This document shows positions 1-5,953 of a stretch of 9,445 nucleotides of DNA, one piece after another; within the stretch, counting starts at the first letter, position 1, and every line of letters starts with the position of its first letter. The notes beneath the pieces were generated by a model. It was not told the DNA's origin, ran no database searches, and saw only the letters and a list, made by a program, of their open reading frames with translations. The stretch is taken from assembly GCA_946478915.1 (NCBI GenBank), contig CAMLER010000162.1, forward strand, positions 1-9,445. The letters run 5' to 3'. This DNA is from an uncultured Chryseolinea sp. GTDB lineage: Bacteria > Bacteroidota > Bacteroidia > Cytophagales > Cyclobacteriaceae. The position numbers were made by a program, and so were the translations under genes.

Positions 1-1491
1 TTCTTTATTGAGAATGGAAAACCGGTCTATAAAAAACGTGGCGGCTATGCAGTTCTCAAATCGATGATTGATGAACTCCGCAAGCAGAACCCGGCCAACA
101 CCATGCTTGTGGATGGTGGCGATTGCTTTCAGGGTAGCGGCATCGCATCCTTCAGCAAAGGAAACGCTTTAATCCCGTTAATGAATAACCTCAATTACGA
201 TCTGGTCTTACCAGGAAACTGGGAAGTCGTATATGGTAAGGACATTATGATGAAAGACATGTCTGGCTACACCGCCAGCAAGGTATGCGCAAACATGTAT
301 CATCAATCTTCCGGCAGCAAGAACGGCGATCTCATCTTTCCACCTTACTTTATCAAAAACATTGGCGGATTTAAGATTGGATTCATTGGATACAACGACC
401 CGCTGACACCAAAACGTCAGTCACCTGCATATAGCGAAGGAATTGTGTTCACACATCCTGAAAAAAATATCGCAAAGTATATTAAAGTATTAAGAAAACA
501 GGAAAGATGTGACATGGTGATTCTGCTTACTCACATGGGACTTGCTCAGCAAGTGGGCCTGGCGGATATGCCGTTTGTGAAAGGTGTTGATTATATTCTC
601 GGAGCCGACACACATGAGCGCGTAAGGCAACCGTTGCAACGGGAGTATGCAAAGGTCACCGAGCCGGGAGCTTTCGGATCGTTTGTGGCAAAGCTTGATA
701 TTGCATTTGAAAATGGAGAAGTAAAAGAGCACTCTTATCAACTTCTTGATGTTGACCCGGATCGTTACAAGGAAGATGAAGAAATGAAAGCACTTGTTAA
801 TAAAGTTCGTGAACCATACAGAGAGAAGATAGATCGCGTTATTGGCACAACCAAAACTCCATTGGTCAGATACTATGTCATCGAAACCCCGATGGATAAT
901 TTTCTTACCGACGCGATCATGTGGAAGTTCAATCCTGATATTGCGTTGAGCAACGGCTTTCGGTTTTGTCCCCCGCTTGTTCCAGATCCTGAAACAGGTG
1001 AGGCAGAGATCACTGTTGATTTTCTATGGAGCATGATGCCAGATGACAGTCAGGCAAAACAGGGAAAAGTTACCGGAAAACAACTGAGGGATTTTTTCGA
1101 AACTGAGTTACATAACGCATTCGCCAAAGATCCCGCCAAAAGATTCGGCGGATGGCTTGTTCGATTTCAGGGGATGGAATTGAACTTTACCATCGAGAAT
1201 GAAAAAGGCAAACGAGTGAACTGGATAAAAGTGAAGGGAGAGCCACTCGATCTAAAACGCACGTACACTATAATAGCATGCGAAAGAGATGGCGACCCTG
1301 ACACAACCCTTTGCCGGATAGAAAATGTGAAAGAACCTAAAGTGCTGGGCGTTACGCTCCATAAAGTCATTGAGGAATATCTCGCTGTCCACTCGCCGAT
1401 TTCACCGAAGCTTGAGGGTCGCGCGACAGCGACTGACGCTCCGGCCACGCTGTTAACTCAGCTGATCGGTGTAGGATATGAATTCAGATAA
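1..1491 (+). CDS. SoxB-like metallophosphatase / 5'-nucleotidase family protein, 5'-truncated
   Basis: The reading frame is open from base 1, so the true start, any signal peptide and the first metal motif (DxH) lie outside the window; the ATG at 64 is internal. Visible family motifs are DGGD (nt 112-123), GNWE followed by VVYG (214-237), LTHMG (526-540) and GADTHE (601-618). The C-terminal nucleotidase domain follows, with DNFLTDA, ALSNGFRF and RFGGWLVRF segments. In the UshA/SoxB superfamily the N-terminal half binds two metals and the C-terminal half binds substrate. SoxB removes sulfate from a cysteine S-thiosulfonate on the SoxYZ carrier. The GNWE motif has Trp where nucleotidases have the catalytic His, and from memory Trp is also found in SoxB; together with the C-terminal similarity this points to the SoxB side. 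The GGHTH motif reads GADTH, replacing a usual metal ligand. No SoxYZ, SoxA or SoxX gene is visible, so the substrate is uncertain. Family assignment is firm; a thiosulfohydrolase role is inference. Confidence 0.8.
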   Translation, partial: FFIENGKPVYKKRGGYAVLKSMIDELRKQNPANTMLVDGGDCFQGSGIASFSKGNALIPLMNNLNYDLVLPGNWEVVYGKDIMMKDMSGYTASKVCANMYHQSSGSKNGDLIFPPYFIKNIGGFKIGFIGYNDPLTPKRQSPAYSEGIVFTHPEKNIAKYIKVLRKQERCDMVILLTHMGLAQQVGLADMPFVKGVDYILGADTHERVRQPLQREYAKVTEPGAFGSFVAKLDIAFENGEVKEHSYQLLDVDPDRYKEDEEMKALVNKVREPYREKIDRVIGTTKTPLVRYYVIETPMDNFLTDAIMWKFNPDIALSNGFRFCPPLVPDPETGEAEITVDFLWSMMPDDSQAKQGKVTGKQLRDFFETELHNAFAKDPAKRFGGWLVRFQGMELNFTIENEKGKRVNWIKVKGEPLDLKRTYTIIACERDGDPDTTLCRIENVKEPKVLGVTLHKVIEEYLAVHSPISPKLEGRATATDAPATLLTQLIGVGYEFR

Positions 1492-1500
1492 TAGGGCCGG

Positions 1501-2112
1501 ATGATAGTGCAGGTTTTTCTTGTTGGGATGATCTTTAGTTTCATCGGCTCAATACCTCCAGGCACGCTAAATATTCTCGTTCTTCAACTTGGATTAGAAA
1601 ACAAGGTTAAGACCGCGTTGCGTTTCGCACTTGCAGTGGCCATTGTAGAATATCCTTATGCATGGATCGCCGTTGTCTTTGAATCCTGGATTACATCATC
1701 ACCTGCAATTACACAAAACTTTCAGCTGACCGGCGCAATCGTGATGACCACAATTGGTTTTGTGAGCTTATGGGCTACACGCAAGCCGTCGAACGTTTCC
1801 GTCAGGTTTCAGGAAAGCGGTTTTCGCAGAGGCTTCGTATTGAGCGTCCTCAACCCTCAGGCTATACCATTCTGGGTTGCTGTCACTGCGTATTTAAAAA
1901 TTGAAGGGTGGATTGACCTGAGTTCTCAATGGCTGATCCACAGCTATGTATTTGGAACATCGGTCGGTGCGATGATGCTCTTAACAATCCTGGCAGTATC
2001 AGCCCAAAAAATATCGGGCGTTTTTCAACAAAGCAAGCTGATCAGGATGATACCAGGTGGTGTACTTTTGATCCTGGGCGCAGTCGGTTTGATCAGATAT
2101 TTCAGCACCTAG
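1501..2112 (+). CDS. LysE/RhtB-type exporter, six-helix membrane protein
   Basis: This is a 203-residue, strongly hydrophobic protein of the usual LysE/RhtB length. The N-terminal helix runs into GSIPPGTLNILVLQLGL (about residues 16-32), the family's PPGP-like signature with Thr in place of the final Pro. A second signature, SVLNPQAIPFW (115-125), matches the conserved NPK/NPQ motif that starts the second half. Further hydrophobic stretches lie near 40-60, 77-92, 122-132, 148-168 and 184-201. Members export amino acids and derivatives (lysine, homoserine, threonine, cysteine-pathway metabolites) by proton exchange across the inner membrane. The ATG lies 9 bases after the stop of the SoxB-like gene, so the two are almost certainly co-transcribed. 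The substrate cannot be read from sequence; a sulfur-containing amino acid would suit the neighbourhood, but that is inference. Confidence 0.8.
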   Translation: MIVQVFLVGMIFSFIGSIPPGTLNILVLQLGLENKVKTALRFALAVAIVEYPYAWIAVVFESWITSSPAITQNFQLTGAIVMTTIGFVSLWATRKPSNVSVRFQESGFRRGFVLSVLNPQAIPFWVAVTAYLKIEGWIDLSSQWLIHSYVFGTSVGAMMLLTILAVSAQKISGVFQQSKLIRMIPGGVLLILGAVGLIRYFST

Positions 2113-2124
2113 GCTCTCGCGATA

Positions 2125-2140
2125 TTGTGATATTTATCAC
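2125..2140. promoter_or_regulatory. Crp/Fnr-like palindromic box, site C (orphan)
   Basis: GTGATATTTATCAC at 2127-2140 is a perfect inverted repeat (GTGATA-TT-TATCAC), preceded by TT and followed by GGAA. It shares TTGTRAY-N4-RTCAC and the trailing KGAAY with the two boxes at 2290 and 2712, and resembles Crp/Fnr-family operators. No -7-like element lies at the spacing seen for those two, so its role is unclear. Its centre is 166 bases upstream of the centre of the 2290 box. Confidence 0.45.
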
Positions 2141-2160
2141 GGAATTCTTGTTTGACCAGT

Positions 2161-2263
2161 AGAAGGGATAAGGAATAAGGTATAAGGACAAGGACAGTAT
2201 AAGGACATGCAGACAAGCGCAAGGCTCCTCCTTATTCTTAATCCTTATCCCTATTCCCCCTTC
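2161..2263. repeat. Imperfect palindromic intergenic repeat made of ATAAGG-type units
   Basis: The left arm (about 2162-2205) is a run of short purine-rich units of the form ATAAGG or ACAAGG at about 6-7 base intervals. The right arm (about 2225-2263) is the pyrimidine-rich, roughly reverse-complementary counterpart (CCTTATTC, then ATCCTTATCCC and CCCCCTTC). A loop of about 20 bases separates them, so the transcript could form a long imperfect hairpin between the exporter and rhodanese genes. It could act as a terminator or processing site, although no run of T follows. It could also be a dispersed non-coding repeat. No coding potential is seen. Confidence 0.6.
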
Positions 2264-2289
2264 AAAAAGCAGACATGACAATTAGATCG

Positions 2290-2337
2290 TTTGTGACACC
2301 TGTCACTGAACTGGCATTTTAAATGAACGAACTTTGC
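2290..2337 (+). promoter_or_regulatory. Crp/Fnr-like box plus -7 element upstream of the rhodanese gene (module A)
   Basis: A perfect palindrome, GTGACA-CC-TGTCAC (2293-2306), preceded by TTT, is followed by GAACTTTGC (2329-2337), which resembles the Bacteroidota -7 element TAnnTTTGC. The box centre is 29.5 bases from the first base of the -7 element. With transcription starting near 2341 the box would sit close to -41.5, the classical position for an activator touching RNA polymerase. No TTTG -33 element stands at the usual distance, which fits activator dependence. The same module recurs at 2712. Confidence 0.6.
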
Positions 2338-2375
2338 ACTATAAATCAATCATTAACAATCTAAAAGCAACAAAT

Positions 2376-2702
2376 ATGTTCAACATCTTTTCATCTGATA
2401 CGAAGGCTTATAAGTCGCTCATAGGTCAGGATTTCAAGGAAGAATTCAACAAGAGTAATCAATCAGTGTTAATCGACGTCCGGACAGCCGCAGAGTTCGC
2501 CGCAGGCACAATTCCTGGTGCCAGGAACATCGATATTATGTCCCCTAGTTTTGAGGCGAAAGTTTCAATGCTCGATAAGTCGAAGGAATACTTCATTTTT
2601 TGCAGAAGCGGAAGCCGCAGTGCGCAGGCATGCAATATAATGGCCGAACAGGGATATAACGTTTATAATCTCAAAGGCGGTGTTAATGCATGGCCACGAT
2701 AA
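2376..2702 (+). CDS. Single-domain rhodanese-like sulfurtransferase
   Basis: A 108-residue protein from the ATG at 2376. The alternative TTG at 2334 falls inside the -7 promoter element and is unlikely. It carries one complete rhodanese domain: VLIDVRTAAEFAAGTIPGA (about residues 31-49, the CH2A-type region), then the active-site loop CRSGSR with Cys76 and terminal Arg81, and the closing GGVNAWP. A second Cys at 86 is nearby. There is no signal peptide or membrane segment, so it should be cytoplasmic. Single-domain rhodaneses accept sulfane sulfur on the active-site Cys and pass it to thiols or partner proteins, forming or consuming persulfides. The next gene downstream encodes a CstB-like persulfide dioxygenase with the same upstream regulatory module, so the pair probably works on glutathione-free thiol persulfides or thiosulfate. 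The natural sulfur donor is not deducible. Confidence 0.9.
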   Translation: MFNIFSSDTKAYKSLIGQDFKEEFNKSNQSVLIDVRTAAEFAAGTIPGARNIDIMSPSFEAKVSMLDKSKEYFIFCRSGSRSAQACNIMAEQGYNVYNLKGGVNAWPR

Positions 2703-2711
2703 AATTATTGT

Positions 2712-2759
2712 TTTGTAACTACAGTCACGGAACGGACCGACTTCATTGACGAACTTTGC
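2712..2759 (+). promoter_or_regulatory. Crp/Fnr-like box plus -7 element upstream of the CstB-like gene (module B)
   Basis: GTAACT-AC-AGTCAC (2715-2728) is a palindrome with one mismatch, preceded by TTT and followed by GAACTTTGC at 2751-2759. Aligned base for base with the module at 2290, it matches at 33 of 48 positions by hand count, with the box and -7 element conserved and the filler between them diverged. The box-to--7 spacing is identical (29.5 bases). It lies in the 80-base gap between the rhodanese and MBL genes, so the MBL gene appears to have its own regulated promoter, with a leader of about 20 bases. Confidence 0.6.
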
Positions 2760-2782
2760 TAAAACTAAACGAAATAGAGGAT

Positions 2783-4189
2783 ATGTTCTTTCAGCATGTA
2801 TATGACAAAAGCCTGGCACAAGCCAGTTACTTTATAGGATGCCAGCAACATGGTGTTGCTATGGTGATTGATCCTAAACGCGATGTAGATACCTACATTG
2901 AGATCGCCAAACAAAACAACATGCAGATCACGCACGTTGCAGAAACTCATATTCACGCCGACTTTCTTTCCGGATCAAGAGAGCTAGCTGCGCTCACGGG
3001 AGCTAAATTATATCTTTCGGATGAAGGAGGTCCTGATTGGCAATACCAATTCGATCATGTTGGTTTAAAAGATGGTGACGAATTCAAACTTGGTAACCTT
3101 AAAATTGAAGTGATCCATACTCCAGGTCATACACCCGAAAGCATTAGTTTCCTGCTCACAGATCTACCCGCGTCTGATAAACCTGTTATGGTTTTCACCG
3201 GTGACTTTGTGTTCGTCGGCGATATTGGAAGACCAGATCTTCTTGAAAAAGCTGCGGGTATGATTGGCACCCAGGATATTGGAGCGAAGCAAATGTACAA
3301 ATCGTTGAAACGATTCGCTGCATTGCCAGACTACGTTCAACTGTGGCCAGGACATGGTGCAGGCTCCGCATGTGGAAAAGCTTTGGGAGCAGTACCTAGC
3401 TCTACCGTTGGTTATGAGAAGGTGCGTAACTGGGCTTTTCAATATGACAGTGACGAGAAGGGGTTCGCGACATATTTACTCGAAGATCAGCCCGAACCGC
3501 CTAAGTATTTTGCAATGATGAAGAAGCTGAACAAGATCGACAGACCGCTGCTTACCGAAGTTCCAAAATTGAATAAGCTATCTATTGCCGAGTTGCAGGA
3601 CGCTTTGAACAAGGGCGTGAAAGTTATCGACACGAGGACGAAGTCCGATTTCGCAAAGGGGTTCATTCCCGGTACAATCAACATCCAGGGCAATACTGCC
3701 TTTTCGACGTGGATGGGCTGGTTTGTCTCATACGAAGAACCGTTTATACTTATCGCGGATGAATCGGCGCTTGATGACCTGACACGAAAGCTGATGCGTA
3801 TCGGTATGGATAATATTGTCGGTTATGTCGATGGCGTTGATGGCTGGGTAAATGATGGTGGAACCCTGTCGAAAAGTAACATCGTTTCAATGGATGAGTT
3901 TAAAAATATTTTAAAAACAAACCATACGCAGATTGTTGACCTTCGGGGAGCATCCGAATACAAAGCGGGCCATATCAAAGGAACGGATAATTTGTTTATC
4001 GGCACTCTGGAAAAGAACCTCGATAAGATCAAAAAAGATCAACAAGTAATTATTCATTGTCAGTCAGGTGATCGAGCAACGATAGGTTATTCGATCCTTG
4101 CTAAACACGGCTTTAAGAATGTCAGGAACTTTTCTGGCGGGATGACCGAGTGGAGAAACGCAGGTAATCACGTGGTCAATGAGAACTAA
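2783..4189 (+). CDS. CstB-like protein: persulfide dioxygenase-type MBL domain, pseudo-rhodanese, rhodanese
   Basis: A 468-residue protein from the ATG at 2783; the in-frame TTG at 2756 lies in the -7 element and is rejected. Residues about 1-240 form an ETHE1/persulfide dioxygenase-type metallo-beta-lactamase domain: THIHADF (55-61), HTPGHT (112-117), FTGD (138-141) and WPGHGAGSACGKALGA (from 189). The expected mononuclear iron ligands (His56, His116, Asp141) are present. The last His of HxHxDH is Phe61; in ETHE1 that position does not bind iron. Residues about 266-361 form a rhodanese fold whose active-site loop (near ILIADES) lacks Cys, a pseudo-rhodanese. Residues about 368-461 form an active rhodanese with CQSGDR (Cys426). 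This order matches Staphylococcus CstB, which oxidises low-molecular-weight persulfides and releases thiosulfate. No signal peptide is seen. It follows a rhodanese and precedes a methyltransferase by 28 bases. The fold is certain; the exact reaction is inferred. Confidence 0.9.
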   Translation: MFFQHVYDKSLAQASYFIGCQQHGVAMVIDPKRDVDTYIEIAKQNNMQITHVAETHIHADFLSGSRELAALTGAKLYLSDEGGPDWQYQFDHVGLKDGDEFKLGNLKIEVIHTPGHTPESISFLLTDLPASDKPVMVFTGDFVFVGDIGRPDLLEKAAGMIGTQDIGAKQMYKSLKRFAALPDYVQLWPGHGAGSACGKALGAVPSSTVGYEKVRNWAFQYDSDEKGFATYLLEDQPEPPKYFAMMKKLNKIDRPLLTEVPKLNKLSIAELQDALNKGVKVIDTRTKSDFAKGFIPGTINIQGNTAFSTWMGWFVSYEEPFILIADESALDDLTRKLMRIGMDNIVGYVDGVDGWVNDGGTLSKSNIVSMDEFKNILKTNHTQIVDLRGASEYKAGHIKGTDNLFIGTLEKNLDKIKKDQQVIIHCQSGDRATIGYSILAKHGFKNVRNFSGGMTEWRNAGNHVVNEN

Positions 4190-4217
4190 TTGTCGTTGAC
4201 ACAAGCTTCTTAAACCT

Positions 4218-4838
4218 ATGGATCGAAAACAGCACTGGGAAAATATTTATGCTTCCAGGAAAAGCGAAGAATTCAGCTGGACGCAAGATACTCCCAGTAC
4301 ATCCATAGCTTTTCTGAAGGGATTCAACGTCCCAAAGGAGGCGCCTATAATTGACGTCGGTGGCGGTGAAAGCAAATTGGTTGATTACCTGATAAAAGAA
4401 GGTTATACCGATTTAACAGTGCTTGACATCTCCGAGAAAGCACTTGATCGTGCGAAGGCAAGGCTTGGTGCGGATGCGTCAAAGGTGAACTGGATTGTGT
4501 CCGACATCACCGAATTTCTTCCGTCCAGGGAATATATGGTATGGCATGACAGGGCGACATTCCATTTTCTTACCGAGCAATCTCAAATAGAAAAGTATAT
4601 TTCTGTTGCCTCAGAATATCTCATTGAAAACGGTTTTATGGCGATGGGCACCTTTTCGGAAAGCGGACCAGAGAAATGCAGTGGACTTCAAATCAAACAA
4701 TATTCAGAGGAATCGTTGAGTTCTACACTTCACTCAGCTTTTATCAAACTCAGATGCATTACAGAAAATCACATCACTCCGTTCCAAACATTTCAGAATT
4801 TTCTGTTTTGCAGCTTTCAGAAAAAAGCTGACGGTTAA
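4218..4838 (+). CDS. Class I SAM-dependent methyltransferase
   Basis: A 206-residue Rossmann-fold methyltransferase. An N-terminal HWENIYASR...SWTQ segment (6-22) is followed by motif I IIDVGGGES (44-52), the acidic ribose-binding end of strand 2 (TVLDIS, Asp70), motif III around SDITEF (95-100), WHDRATFHFLT (109-119) and GPEKCSGL (150-157). I recognise this as a widespread uncharacterised bacterial family with DVGGG, WHDRA.FHFLT and GPERCSGL signatures. It is soluble, with no signal peptide. It begins 28 bases after the CstB-like gene with no obvious intervening promoter, so it probably shares that transcript. That context makes a small thiol, sulfide or persulfide a plausible methyl acceptor, though the sequence alone does not show it; other small-molecule acceptors are equally possible. 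Its stop codon overlaps that of the convergent gene at 4835. Confidence 0.85.
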   Translation: MDRKQHWENIYASRKSEEFSWTQDTPSTSIAFLKGFNVPKEAPIIDVGGGESKLVDYLIKEGYTDLTVLDISEKALDRAKARLGADASKVNWIVSDITEFLPSREYMVWHDRATFHFLTEQSQIEKYISVASEYLIENGFMAMGTFSESGPEKCSGLQIKQYSEESLSSTLHSAFIKLRCITENHITPFQTFQNFLFCSFQKKADG

Positions 4839-5098
4839 TTAGCTTGTTTTAAGCCTTGCGTGGTGCTTCTTATCTGGTGTCCCCAAAACGGACCCTTGAA
4901 TAAGGGTGAAATCAGACAGAAGTCAAATGATCCAGCACTCAAAGGGATTGCACCTAAGGCTAACAAGAAATTTTTGCTTTTATTCGAGCCCTGAGTGGCA
5001 CCCAATGTCATCAGGCCAAGCCCAACCACAATTCTGGTGATCCGGCCTGCAGGTGAAGCCATAAATTGTGCGAATCGTGTTTTTTCAAAGTTCTTCAC
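4835..5098 (-). CDS. DUF2892 (YgaP-like transmembrane domain) small membrane protein
   Basis: An 87-residue protein with the typical DUF2892 layout: a short basic N-terminus, AGRITRIVVGLGLMTLGA (17-34) with the family's RI.R...G first helix, then a second hydrophobic stretch (43-60) ending in FDFCLISPLFKG (58-69), which holds the conserved Cys61 at the membrane edge. In E. coli YgaP this two-helix unit is fused to a rhodanese domain; here it stands alone. It is the last gene of a three-gene minus-strand operon, starting 14 bases after the DUF302 stop. Its TAA overlaps the methyltransferase stop on the other strand within TTAA (4835-4838). Its function is unknown; a role in sulfur or thiol handling is suggested by family and neighbours only. 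Confidence 0.75.
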   Translation of the reverse strand: MKNFEKTRFAQFMASPAGRITRIVVGLGLMTLGATQGSNKSKNFLLALGAIPLSAGSFDFCLISPLFKGPFWGHQIRSTTQGLKQAN

Positions 5099-5112
5099 GC
5101 TGCTTCTTTAAA

Positions 5113-5499
5113 TTAAATTTTCTCCAAAGCTGACTTCAATTTGTTTGTCACGTCTTCAGCCAACGAAGTTAACTCAGGATTACCTGCAACACCTATCGAC
5201 TGCATCGGATTTATTGCCGACACTTCGACTTCACCGCTTTCATGTTCCTGCACGAGTACGTTACAGGGAAGCATAACACCGATATGACTTTCTTTCTGAA
5301 TTGCTTCGAATGCTAACTTTGGATTACATGCTCCTAAGATCTTGTAGTTCCGGAAATCTTTGCCAAGCTTTTCGCTGAACTTTGACTTCAGATCTATCTC
5401 AGTAATAATTCCGAAACCTTCCTTTTGCAGTTCGGAGGTAATCCGATCGACCGTGTCCTTGAAAGACATTGATACGATCTTGCTGATATCGTAAGTCAT
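5113..5499 (-). CDS. DUF302 family protein
   Basis: A 128-residue soluble protein with DUF302 hallmarks: an N-terminal segment resembling F.DTVDRI...L..EGFG...EID (13-36), YKILGACNPKLAFEAI (52-67) and IGVMLPCNVLV.E (73-85), ending in a helical tail with TSLAEDVTNKLKSAL. The two Cys residues, 58 and 79, sit in the family's two most conserved motifs. Length is typical for a single-domain member. DUF302 proteins have known structures but no established biochemical role; they recur beside thiol, sulfur and metal-stress genes. It is 4 bases downstream of the 149-residue membrane protein and 14 upstream of the smaller DUF2892 protein, so translational coupling within one operon is likely. No signal peptide is visible, so it is probably cytoplasmic. 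Confidence 0.85.
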   Translation of the reverse strand: MTYDISKIVSMSFKDTVDRITSELQKEGFGIITEIDLKSKFSEKLGKDFRNYKILGACNPKLAFEAIQKESHIGVMLPCNVLVQEHESGEVEVSAINPMQSIGVAGNPELTSLAEDVTNKLKSALEKI

Positions 5500-5503
5500 G
5501 ACA

Positions 5504-5953
5504 TTATTTGTTTACGGCTTCCCAGGCTTCAGATGCAGAATGTACCTCTTCGAAATCATCCCTTAGCGCTTTCAAAGCATATTTCTCCCTGTCCAGTTCA
5601 GGTCGACTTTTTATGCCCATGGCACGAAACAGGGGCAGTGGCGGACACCAGCCTTGTATTGCATGCTGCACCAGAAACGATGTAACAACTGTCGGCAAAA
5701 TGGCCCATCGTTTATCGACAGTAAGGGCGAGGACAGCGCCCGTGAGACCTATCAGACCAGCATTCACTTCAAGCGTCCGCTCGATGTCCCATTTCTTATC
5801 CAATTCCTTTATACGGGCTTCGATGGCCGCGGCGCCTTGTTCGTGGTAGTTGGTGATGTTCGACACAATTTCTTCGTCAATCTTCTCATTCTGAGAAATC
5901 GAGGTACTTGATCTTACACGTTCGCCTGGTTTTATTATTGTTTCCATTAGCAT
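5504..5953 (-). CDS. DUF2892 / YgaP-like membrane protein with N-terminal coiled region
   Basis: A 149-residue protein. Residues 1-57 are charged and probably helical (EARIKELDKKWDIERT). Two hydrophobic stretches follow, about 62-79 (LIGLTGAVLALTV) and 84-100 (WAILPTVVTSFLVQHAI). Then comes the conserved loop GWCPPLPLFRAMG (101-113) and a basic-acidic tail containing REKYALKALRDDF (122-134). The GWCPPLP...YALKALRGDF pattern is familiar from Proteobacterial and Bacteroidota DUF2892-type proteins. Cys103 is the only Cys. Two ATGs, at 5953 and 5947, are both possible starts; the longer is given. It is the first gene of the minus-strand operon with DUF302 and the smaller DUF2892 protein, and no Crp/Fnr-like box like those at 2290 and 2712 was found upstream. 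Function is unknown. Confidence 0.75.
   Translation of the reverse strand: MLMETIIKPGERVRSSTSISQNEKIDEEIVSNITNYHEQGAAAIEARIKELDKKWDIERTLEVNAGLIGLTGAVLALTVDKRWAILPTVVTSFLVQHAIQGWCPPLPLFRAMGIKSRPELDREKYALKALRDDFEEVHSASEAWEAVNK

Noticed and set aside
1929..2162. 77-codon plus-strand frame overlapping the exporter gene
   Set aside because: Out-of-frame shadow of the exporter, with composition unlike a protein and running into the intergenic region.
2161..2263. Palindrome as a Rho-independent terminator
   Set aside because: The arms are AT-rich and imperfect and no T-run follows; kept only as a repeat with possible processing function.
2334..2375. TTG start extending the rhodanese by 14 residues
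   Set aside because: The TTG is part of the -7 element GAACTTTGC, the extension is not rhodanese-like, and an ATG at 2376 gives the normal domain start.
2756..2782. TTG start extending the CstB-like protein by 9 residues
   Set aside because: It also falls in a -7 element at the same place in the duplicated module; the ATG at 2783 begins at the family's usual N-terminus.
5681..5695. TGTAAC-AACT-GTCGG, similar to the Crp/Fnr-like boxes
   Set aside because: Inside a coding region, one half-site is imperfect, and there is no -7 element at the right spacing.
5508..5911. Plus-strand open frames opposite the 149-residue DUF2892 protein
   Set aside because: The minus-strand frame has clear membrane segments and the GWCPPLP motif and is operon-spaced; the plus-strand translations show no family features.
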